This document shows positions 16,250-21,780 of a stretch of 27,251 bases of DNA, piece by piece. The notes under the pieces were generated by a model, which was not told the origin of the DNA, made no database searches, and saw nothing but the letters and a program-made list of their open reading frames with translations. The number at the start of each line of letters is the position of its first letter. Position 1 is the first letter of the stretch. This DNA is from Candidatus Wirthbacteria bacterium CG2_30_54_11 (GTDB lineage: Bacteria; Patescibacteriota; CG2-30-54-11). Both the position numbers and the translations under genes were made by a program. The DNA lies in assembly GCA_001873755.1 (NCBI GenBank), contig MNZT01000054.1, positions 1-27,251 of the forward strand, read 5' to 3'.

Positions 16250-16271
16250 AGGGCGGTTCACGAACCGCCCT
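16250..16271. repeat. GC-rich inverted repeat after tig
   Basis: AGGGCGGTT (16250-16258) and AACCGCCCT (16263-16271) around CACG. No T run follows. It is similar in style to the other short palindromic repeats in the window. Pyrimidine-rich, partly repetitive DNA (GCCCTCTGYTACCT twice) follows up to 16360. Confidence 0.6.
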
Positions 16272-16365
16272 CTGCTACCTCGCCCCTCGCCCTCTGTTAC
16301 CTAGCTCCCTCGCCCTCTTCCGCCCCCAGCCCCACCGTCCTCAGTCCTCCCTCTCTCACGACACC

Positions 16366-16400
16366 AAAAGAGCCCCGCTGTCAGCAGCGGGGCTCTTTTA
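16366..16400 (+). terminator. intrinsic terminator downstream of tig
   Basis: A perfect 15-bp stem (16366-16380 / 16385-16399) with loop TCAG, GC-rich at the core and flanked by AAAA and TTTTA, so it could work in both directions. It separates tig from the next unit. Confidence 0.85.
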
Positions 16401-16458
16401 GAGTGTATCCATATCCGCTCTCTCCTCTGTGATAACTCTTTTACCCCAAGGTATTTCA

Positions 16459-16487
16459 TAGACAACATCCCGTTTCCCCAATATAAT
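16459..16487 (+). promoter_or_regulatory. strong sigma70-type promoter of the small membrane peptide unit
   Basis: TAGACA (16459-16464), a 17-bp spacer and a perfect TATAAT (16482-16487). It is the best promoter match in the window. Transcription would start near 16493-16494, at the base of a hairpin. Confidence 0.75.
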
Positions 16488-16492
16488 GTATT

Positions 16493-16743
16493 ACCCGGGA
16501 CAACAGTCCTTATCCCGGGTAGCACCTTTCCATTACTTCCGATCCCTGAACCCGGCCAGCAGCGCGCTGTCACGGGAAGTCAGATCGGAGGACTCCTTTC
16601 CTGGCGTTCCGGTGACGGGATGTGACCCTGTCCATATGGTGCCACCTCCCGTTACCGAAACAAAAATTCCCCCACTCGAGGGGAGACCGATCCCACCCTG
16701 GATAGACGGATCCAGGTGCGGCAACCTAAAAGAAAGGAGAAAA
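16493..16743 (+). promoter_or_regulatory. structured 250-nt 5' leader RNA with anti-Shine-Dalgarno
   Basis: Five consecutive helices can be drawn. H1: 16493-16500 with 16513-16520. H2: 16538-16544 with 16583-16589, enclosing CCCG/CGGG and CAGC/GCTG. H3: 16606-16620 with 16647-16661, 14 of 15 positions paired. H4: 16668-16672 with 16680-16684. H5: 16697-16703 with 16710-16716. The linker between H2 and H3 holds CTCCTTTC (16593-16600), an exact 8-nt complement of GAAAGGAG (16732-16739), the ribosome-binding region of the following small gene. I do not recognise a known riboswitch class, RNase P, SRP, tmRNA or 6S signature. A regulatory leader is the simplest reading; a standalone RNA is the alternative. 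Confidence 0.6.
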
Positions 16744-16914
16744 AATGGAAGATATCAAAGAGATCCTGACGTTTGCCGTTTTTTTCGGCATCGTCGGGTT
16801 AGGGGTGGGCCTTGTGGGCTCGGCAAATCTGCCAGCCCCAGCCCAAATCGCCACCACCCTACTTTGTGGGGTGGTAGGGGCGATCGTTGGATTAGTTCTT
16901 TCGATCTTCTTTTA
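16744..16914 (+). CDS. 56-residue glycine-rich two-span membrane peptide
   Basis: Translation begins M-E-D-I-K-E-I-L-T-F and then forms two hydrophobic spans (about residues 8-26 and 35-56). They are joined by a short polar/proline loop N-L-P-A-P-A-Q. Both spans carry small-residue zippers (G-I-V-G-L-G-V-G-L-V-G and G-V-V-G-A-I-V-G-L). AAGGAG lies 4 nt before the ATG. The gene has its own promoter, a long structured leader and a terminator. Its 3' end, including the stop codon, lies in a perfect 12-bp inverted repeat. I do not recognise the family. A hydrophobic type-I-toxin-like or holin-like peptide, a stress-response membrane peptide, or a secretion/pilin accessory are possibilities, none demonstrated. 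Confidence 0.7.
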
Positions 16915-16953
16915 AGATAGATCGAAAGAACAAACCGGCGATTGGGATCGCCG
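16895..16953 (+). repeat. two hairpins at the 3' end of the small peptide gene
   Basis: GTTCTTTCGATC (16895-16906) and GATCGAAAGAAC (16920-16931) form a perfect 12-bp stem whose 13-nt loop contains the stop codon. A second perfect stem CGGCGAT/ATCGCCG follows at 16936-16953 with loop TGGG. They could stabilise the mRNA or time translation termination. Confidence 0.75.
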
Positions 16954-16993
16954 AAGACAGAGAAGCAGGAGCAGGCCTGCGGATCTGTGACCT

Positions 16994-17027
16994 GAGGCTT
17001 CGTGTTCGCACGAAGCCTCTTTTTTTT
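16994..17027 (+). terminator. strong intrinsic terminator
   Basis: An 11-bp perfect stem GAGGCTTCGTG / CACGAAGCCTC with a TTCG tetraloop, followed by eight Ts. It closes the small peptide unit and isolates it from rpsB. Confidence 0.93.
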
Positions 17028-17053
17028 GCCCATTTCGCCCCTGCGCCCGATTC

Positions 17054-17082
17054 TGGACAAATCCCCTGATTCCCGCTATAGT
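17054..17082 (+). promoter_or_regulatory. sigma70-type promoter of the rpsB-tsf operon
   Basis: TGGACA (17054-17059), 17-bp spacer, TATAGT (17077-17082). The resulting leader of about 135 nt contains a small GGATC/GATCC hairpin (17115-17127) and a CCCTGAG...CGAAGGG repeat (17143-17164), then a consensus AAGGAGGT before the ATG at 17225. Autoregulation by S2 through this leader is known in other bacteria; here it is only a possibility. Confidence 0.65.
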
Positions 17083-17224
17083 ACCCCAGTCTTACTTATC
17101 TCACCACCCCCGTGGGATCGTGGATCCGAGTGTCTCGCCATAGCCCTGAGTGTCATCGAAGGGCATTGACGAGGATAGATGCACGAGATGAACCGGGAGG
17201 AGGACTAACTCAAGGAGGTTCCAC

Positions 17225-18559
17225 ATGACCGAAGACCAGATCCAAGCAGGAGTAGTGACCGAAACGGCCACGGCTCCTCTTTCTGTATCTGAGCCCAAAG
17301 CAGAGCAGAAAGAAGAAACCAAGGCTGAGCGCCCAGTCGAAGCCGAAGCGAAGGCCGAGCTCAAAGCCAAAGTCGAAGCCGAACCCAAGGTCGAAACTAA
17401 ATCAACCGCAGCCAGCATTGGCACCGAGAACGAAGCCATGCTCCGCCTCATGCTCAAATGCGGCGTGCATTTCGGACATCAGACCTCGCGCTGGAATCCC
17501 AAGACCAAGCCGTACATCTTCACCGAACGTGGCGGCGTCCACATCATCGACCTGATGCAGACCATCGACTGCCTGAAGGCAGCGAAAAAGGTCATCCATG
17601 ACATCATCGCCCGTGGTGGCACTGTGCTGTTCGTCTGCACCAAACGGCAGGGTCAGGCCAAAGTCGTCGAGATTGCCCAGGCCGCCCACATGCCCTATGT
17701 CAATTCTCGCTGGCTCGGCGGCTTCTTCACCAATTTCAAGACGCTGTCCACCCGCATCCGCTATTACAATGAGATCAAGGCCAAGAAGGAAAGCGGCGAG
17801 CTCGAGACCATGATCAAGAAGGAAAAAGTCCTCCTGCTCAAAAAGCTTGACCGCCTCGACACCCTGTTCGGCGGCATGTCAAATCTCACCCGCCTGCCTG
17901 ACCTCGTGTTCGTCATCGATCCCAAACGCGAAAAAAATGCGGTCAAGGAAACCCGCGCCATGGGCATCCCGGTCATGGGCACGCTCGACACCAACTGCGA
18001 CCCTGACCTGGTCGATTACCCCATTCCGGCCAATGACGACGCCATCCGCGCCATCCACTTCGTGCTCGACCAGATCGGCGAAGTCGCGGCTGCCGCCCGC
18101 GCCGACTTCGAAGCCAAGCACCGTGCACCAGCCCTGACCTCTACCGCTGCCAAGGTACCTGCCGTGCAGGAATCTATTGAGATCCCGGAAGAGATCGAGA
18201 TGCTGGTAGAAAAAGAGCTCGACGAGGAAGAACGCAAAGCCGCCCAGAACCTCAGGAAATCTGTCAGCAAAGAAGATGAACAGATCATGCACTCGCACAA
18301 GCATGGTGACTCAACCGTCAAGATCACAGAAGCCTCTCTGTCCCCCGAAGCACCCCCAAAGACAGAGAAAACTGTAGAGAAAGTCTCTGACAATATTACC
18401 GCCGAGGCCCTTCCCTCGCTCAATGCCGCCCTCGTCACCAAACTGGCCAAAGCCTACAAGACCCTGACCGCACTCAAAGCCGCCGCCGAAGATGACCTGA
18501 CCGGGATCGAAGGCATCGGCGCCGTCACCGCCAAAAAGATTATCACCGCACTCAAATAG
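17225..18559 (+). CDS. rpsB: 30S ribosomal protein S2 with long N- and C-terminal extensions
   Basis: S2 is a small-subunit protein needed for S1 docking and start-site selection. The core runs from about residue 72 (L-K-C-G-V-H-F-G-H-Q-T-S-R-W-N-P) to about 300, with N-S-R-W-L-G-G and L-P-D-L-V-F-V-I-D-P intact. It is 444 residues long, against about 230-260 usually. The N-terminal 70 residues are Ala/Glu/Lys-rich and disordered-looking. The C-terminal 140 residues are acidic, then Pro/Thr/Lys-rich. They end in a helix-hairpin-helix-like segment with G-I-E-G-I-G-A-V-T-A-K-K (last 25 residues), which often binds nucleic acid. The frame is continuous, with a consensus Shine-Dalgarno. tsf follows 24 nt downstream. 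Confidence 0.95.
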   Translation: MTEDQIQAGVVTETATAPLSVSEPKAEQKEETKAERPVEAEAKAELKAKVEAEPKVETKSTAASIGTENEAMLRLMLKCGVHFGHQTSRWNPKTKPYIFTERGGVHIIDLMQTIDCLKAAKKVIHDIIARGGTVLFVCTKRQGQAKVVEIAQAAHMPYVNSRWLGGFFTNFKTLSTRIRYYNEIKAKKESGELETMIKKEKVLLLKKLDRLDTLFGGMSNLTRLPDLVFVIDPKREKNAVKETRAMGIPVMGTLDTNCDPDLVDYPIPANDDAIRAIHFVLDQIGEVAAAARADFEAKHRAPALTSTAAKVPAVQESIEIPEEIEMLVEKELDEEERKAAQNLRKSVSKEDEQIMHSHKHGDSTVKITEASLSPEAPPKTEKTVEKVSDNITAEALPSLNAALVTKLAKAYKTLTALKAAAEDDLTGIEGIGAVTAKKIITALK

Positions 18560-18583
18560 ATCCACGTACCAAAGGAAAATACT

Positions 18584-19180
18584 ATGGCTACCATAACTGC
18601 CCAGCAGGTCAAAACTCTGCGCGACACTACCGGTGCCGGCATGATGTACGCCAAGCAGGCGCTCGTCGAAGCCAACGGTGACACCGACAAGGCAATCGAC
18701 ATCCTCCGCACCAAAGGCCTGGCCAAAGCCGGCAAAAAAGCCTCGCGTGACGCCAATGAAGGCCTGGTCGAATGTTACCTCCACGCCGGCGGCAAGCTCG
18801 GTGTACTTCTCGAGATCAACTGCGAAACTGATTTCGTCGCCCGCACAGACGAGTTCAAGCAGCTCGCTCACGACATTGCCATGCATATTGCGGCGACCAG
18901 TCCTTCCTATGTCTCAGTGGAAGAAGTCCCTGCAGAAGTCGTTGCCAAAGAAAAAGAAATCTATCTGGAAAGCGTCAAACAACAGGGCAAGCCCGCCGAA
19001 GTGGCGGACAAGATCGCCGGAGGCAAGCTGGAAAAATTCTATGATGACGTTTGCCTCCTCCGCCAGGCCTATGTGAAAGATTCCACCAAGACCATCCAGG
19101 ATATCCTCAACGCCATGATCGCCAAGATGGGTGAGAACATCAAGATCAATCGCTTCGCCCGGTTCCAGATCGGCGCCTAA
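18584..19180 (+). CDS. tsf: elongation factor Ts, short form
   Basis: EF-Ts recycles EF-Tu by exchanging GDP for GTP. The 198-residue protein starts with the UBA-like domain containing T-T-G-A-G-M-M and continues with the signature N-C-E-T-D-F-V-A-R. The length matches the short, single-core-domain EF-Ts of Thermus rather than the roughly 280-residue E. coli form. AAAGGAAAA precedes the ATG. The usual order rpsB-tsf-pyrH-frr is kept, except for one inserted gene directly after it. Confidence 0.97.
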   Translation: MATITAQQVKTLRDTTGAGMMYAKQALVEANGDTDKAIDILRTKGLAKAGKKASRDANEGLVECYLHAGGKLGVLLEINCETDFVARTDEFKQLAHDIAMHIAATSPSYVSVEEVPAEVVAKEKEIYLESVKQQGKPAEVADKIAGGKLEKFYDDVCLLRQAYVKDSTKTIQDILNAMIAKMGENIKINRFARFQIGA

Positions 19181-19192
19181 CGGTGAGAGCCT

Positions 19193-19636
19193 ATGCCAAC
19201 AAGACCGCGAACGGTGCTCGCCTCGGGAGTTTTTGATCTCCTGCATCCCGGACATGTGTTCTATCTGAACCGCTCCCGGGAGCTGGGCGACCGCCTCGTC
19301 GTGATCGTGACCTGCGATGAGGTCGCCCGCAGGGAAAAAAGAGAACCGGTCGTCGCCGAGGGAGACCGCCTCTCCATCATCCGTGCTCTTCGGGTCGTCG
19401 ATGAAGCCTGGCTCGGGTGCACCGGAGATCGATACACCTTGGTCTCCAGGCTTCGACCTGATATTATAGCTCTCGGGCACGACCAGAAGGAAGATGAACA
19501 GACACTTGCAGCCGAGCTGAAGAATCATGGGATAGAAGCCGCGATCGTACGCATTGAAAAATATACCGGCTCTCTGGCGTCCTCCAGCCGCATGATGCAC
19601 AAAGTCCGTACACACGCCGAACTCACCCACCACTGA
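19193..19636 (+). CDS. cytidylyltransferase-family nucleotidyltransferase (RibL/TagD-like)
   Basis: The 147-residue protein is a small HxGH-class nucleotidyltransferase. G-V-F-D-L-L-H-P-G-H at 12-21 contains the catalytic HPGH, and L-R-P-D-I-I-A-L-G-H-D-Q is the second family block. The C-terminal S-S-S-R replaces the I-S-T-T/S-K motif of glycerol-3-phosphate cytidylyltransferase. Overall it most resembles archaeal FAD synthetase RibL, which adenylates FMN, but pantetheine-phosphate or glycerol-phosphate activity cannot be excluded. It lies 12 nt after tsf and 9 nt before pyrH, so it is co-transcribed. A role in FAD supply for the flavoproteins elsewhere in the window is speculative. Confidence 0.82.
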   Translation: MPTRPRTVLASGVFDLLHPGHVFYLNRSRELGDRLVVIVTCDEVARREKREPVVAEGDRLSIIRALRVVDEAWLGCTGDRYTLVSRLRPDIIALGHDQKEDEQTLAAELKNHGIEAAIVRIEKYTGSLASSSRMMHKVRTHAELTHH

Positions 19637-19645
19637 AAGGATCCC

Positions 19646-20374
19646 ATGACCGCACAGGAACAACCGGAGCTCAAATACAAACGTATCCTCCTCAAACTGG
19701 GCGGTGAATCCCTGATGGGCAGACGGTCACATGGTGTCGACCCCGAAGCTACGCTCAGGATAGCCCGGGAGATCTCGGAGATCCAGGCCATGGGAGCTGA
19801 GATCGCCATTGTGGTAGGCGGAGGAAACATCTTCCGCGGGATGGCAGCGGCTGCCAAAGGCATGGATCGGGGTACTGCAGACTACATGGGCATGCTCGCC
19901 ACGCTCATGAACGCACTCGCACTCCATGACGCTTTTTCCAAAATCCACGTCCCGGTCCGGGTCCAGTCCGCCATCAATGCCCCCCAGGTCGCGGAGCCGT
20001 ATATCCGCCAGAAGGCCATCCGCCACATGGAAAAAGGCCGCATTGTCATCCTGGCCAGCGGCGTGGGCAGTCCCTATTTCACCACGGATACCGCCGCAGC
20101 GCTCCGTGCGGTCGAGATCGGTGCCGAAGCGATCCTGAAAGCCACCAAGGTCGACGGCATCTACACCAAAGACCCCAAGAAACATGCCGACGCGATCAAA
20201 TATCACAAAGTCTCGTATGACCAGGCTCTGAAAGACAAGCTCCGGGTCATGGACATGACCGCCTTTGCCATGTGCCGCGACAATCACATGCCTGTCATCG
20301 TGTTCGACTTCTTCACCCCCGGCAACCTGAAAAAAGTCGTCCACGGTAAAAAAATCGGTACTGTAGTATATTAA
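19646..20374 (+). CDS. pyrH: UMP kinase
   Basis: PyrH phosphorylates UMP to UDP for RNA and nucleotide-sugar synthesis. Landmarks in this 242-residue protein are L-K-L-G-G-E-S-L near residue 15, V-V-G-G-G-N-I-F-R-G, D-Y-M-G-M-L-A-T, the T-D-T-A-A-A-L-R segment and K-A-T-K-V-D-G-I-Y. Length is typical of the hexameric bacterial enzyme. GAAAGGA lies before the ATG. Position before frr is the conserved bacterial arrangement. A T run follows the stop without a stem, so no terminator is assigned. Confidence 0.97.
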   Translation: MTAQEQPELKYKRILLKLGGESLMGRRSHGVDPEATLRIAREISEIQAMGAEIAIVVGGGNIFRGMAAAAKGMDRGTADYMGMLATLMNALALHDAFSKIHVPVRVQSAINAPQVAEPYIRQKAIRHMEKGRIVILASGVGSPYFTTDTAAALRAVEIGAEAILKATKVDGIYTKDPKKHADAIKYHKVSYDQALKDKLRVMDMTAFAMCRDNHMPVIVFDFFTPGNLKKVVHGKKIGTVVY

Positions 20375-20391
20375 TTTTTTTGTAGAAGTTT

Positions 20392-20418
20392 AAAGCTCAC
20401 CGCTCAAAGCTCACCGCT
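20392..20418. repeat. 14-bp period tandem duplication between pyrH and frr
   Basis: AAAGCTCACCGCT occurs at 20392-20404 and again at 20406-20418. It lies in the 66-bp spacer before frr, upstream of the GAGG ribosome-binding site. Confidence 0.75.
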
Positions 20419-20440
20419 AAACCATCATAGAGGCTAAAAG

Positions 20441-20998
20441 ATGTCAGAAGCGATCATGAAGATGTGTAGAGACACCATGAACAAAAACATCGAAGCGCTC
20501 GTGACCCAGTTTGCCCGGGTCAATACCGGCCGTGCGCACGCTTCTCTGATCGAGGATGTCCCGATCGAATACTTCGGATCCGTCATCCCGCTGAAACAGA
20601 CTGCCTCCATCTCGGTCCCGGAATCCCGTCAACTCCTGGTGACGCCCTGGGACCGCGGAGCAGTATCTGCCATCGAAAAAGGCATCATGGCCTCCAATCT
20701 CGGCCTGCACCCTCAGGTCGAGGGTCAGACCGTCCGCGTCATGATCCCCACCATGACCGAGGAACGCCGCAAAGACCTGCGCAAAGTAGTAGATGGCTAT
20801 GCCGAAAAAAGCCGGATCGCCATCCGCACCCACCGTCAGGATGCGATCAGGGATATCAAGAAGGAAGAAAGCGACAAGGCCCTCTCCGAGGATGAAAGCA
20901 AACGCTTCCAGGACCAGATCCAGAAGCTCACGGAAGAACATAACCACACCATCGAGCAGCTGCTCAAAGCCAAAGTCGACGAGATCCTCACTGTCTAA
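20441..20998 (+). CDS. frr: ribosome recycling factor
   Basis: RRF splits the post-termination ribosome with EF-G. The 185-residue length and landmarks are standard: N-T-G-R-A-H early, V-P-I-E-Y-F-G, the P-W-D-R conserved block, P-T-M-T-E-E-R-R-K-D-L, and a long C-terminal helix rich in Lys and Glu. GAGG lies upstream of the ATG. It ends the translation block; the next gene begins 27 nt later with no terminator, so transcription may run on into dnaE. Confidence 0.97.
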   Translation: MSEAIMKMCRDTMNKNIEALVTQFARVNTGRAHASLIEDVPIEYFGSVIPLKQTASISVPESRQLLVTPWDRGAVSAIEKGIMASNLGLHPQVEGQTVRVMIPTMTEERRKDLRKVVDGYAEKSRIAIRTHRQDAIRDIKKEESDKALSEDESKRFQDQIQKLTEEHNHTIEQLLKAKVDEILTV

Positions 20999-21025
20999 AT
21001 TCCTGTAGCCCGGGGGCCACGCCAC

Positions 21026-21613
21026 ATGTCCCTGCCTCTTTCGAAGCGCTGGAATCGGGTCATGCTGGTATTCCTGTCCCTGGGTACCGCCTTCCTGCTG
21101 CTTGGTATGGTCTGGGGATTCATCACCGGTGATGTACTGGGAACCGGCGACGTAGTCCCGTTTATCCTGCAAAACGCTCTGCTTAGTATCGTTCTCCTGC
21201 TCACCGGTGCGAGCCTGCTCCTTGCTGTTGCCCCGATAGTGCTGCCCCGGCTGCTGACCTTTTTCGCTGCTCCGTCCTTCCCGGCGCCGGAACGGGCAGT
21301 CATCACCAGACGCTGCCGGGAGATCGACCGCATGATGGCAGAAGCGACCCCCAGCTCGTACAAAAACGCGGTCGTCACCATGGATTCTCTCCTCGACTAT
21401 GCGTTGAAGACGCTTCGCTACCAGGGCAGCCTGGCGGACAAGCTCAAGGCTGCGCAGAAACGTTTCTCCGATATCGACCGGGTCTGGCAGGCGCACCGTT
21501 TCCGCAACCGGGTCGTACACGAGATCGATCTTAGGGTCAGTGCCGGGGAGGCAAAAACAGCCATAGATTCCTATACTGCCGCCCTCAGGGACCTGGGCGC
21601 TATTGAGAAGTAG
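21026..21613 (+). CDS. membrane-anchored protein with HEPN-like C-terminal domain
   Basis: The 195-residue protein has two strong hydrophobic spans (about 12-34 and 48-72) and a helical cytoplasmic domain (about 85-195). The domain contains A-H-R-F-R-N-R-V-V-H-E, in which Arg160 and His165 give the R-x4-H motif of HEPN domains, many of which are RNases. It ends with a Y-x-x-A-L-x-x-L-G helix. The match is by motif and helical character only. The gene sits between frr and a tiny membrane-peptide gene that leads directly into dnaE. The ribosome-binding site is poor. Nothing shows whether it is nuclease-active or a scaffold; no partner MNT nucleotidyltransferase is present. Confidence 0.7.
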   Translation: MSLPLSKRWNRVMLVFLSLGTAFLLLGMVWGFITGDVLGTGDVVPFILQNALLSIVLLLTGASLLLAVAPIVLPRLLTFFAAPSFPAPERAVITRRCREIDRMMAEATPSSYKNAVVTMDSLLDYALKTLRYQGSLADKLKAAQKRFSDIDRVWQAHRFRNRVVHEIDLRVSAGEAKTAIDSYTAALRDLGAIEK

Positions 21614-21615
21614 CC

Positions 21616-21780
21616 ATGGACTATTTTCCCGCTCTCTATCGTAAAATTCTTGATTTTCTTACCACCAATCCCGTACCGGCACGGATTCTGGGAGCCCTGA
21701 TCACCGGGGGTATTCTGCTTTTTTCCCTGATCATGGGCATGTCTATCTTCAGAGGCTGCACGCTAAACTGGCAGGTCTAA
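21616..21780 (+). CDS. 54-residue single-span membrane peptide coupled to dnaE
   Basis: The frame starts 2 nt after the stop of the HEPN-like gene and its TAA overlaps the dnaE ATG (TAATG). The peptide begins M-D-Y-F-P-A-L-Y-R-K, has one hydrophobic span (about residues 24-44, L-G-A-L-I-T-G-G-I-L-L-F-S-L-I-M-G-M) and a short polar C-terminus with one Cys. Coding is supported by the gapless fit on both sides and the amphipathic-then-hydrophobic pattern. No family is recognised. It may partner the upstream membrane protein, or merely feed ribosomes into dnaE by translational coupling. Confidence 0.65.
   Translation: MDYFPALYRKILDFLTTNPVPARILGALITGGILLFSLIMGMSIFRGCTLNWQV

Noticed and set aside
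16486..16920. 144-codon plus-strand frame through the structured leader
   Set aside because: Its translation is compositionally odd, it has no ribosome-binding site, it begins in the -10 region of the promoter, and it overlaps in another frame the better supported 56-residue gene.
16493..17027. Known structured RNA (RNase P, tmRNA, SRP, 6S, common riboswitches)
   Set aside because: None of the conserved core sequences of these RNAs could be found, and a good small gene with Shine-Dalgarno lies inside.
20372..20391. Terminator after pyrH
   Set aside because: There is a T run but no stem before it, and frr follows closely in the conserved operon order.
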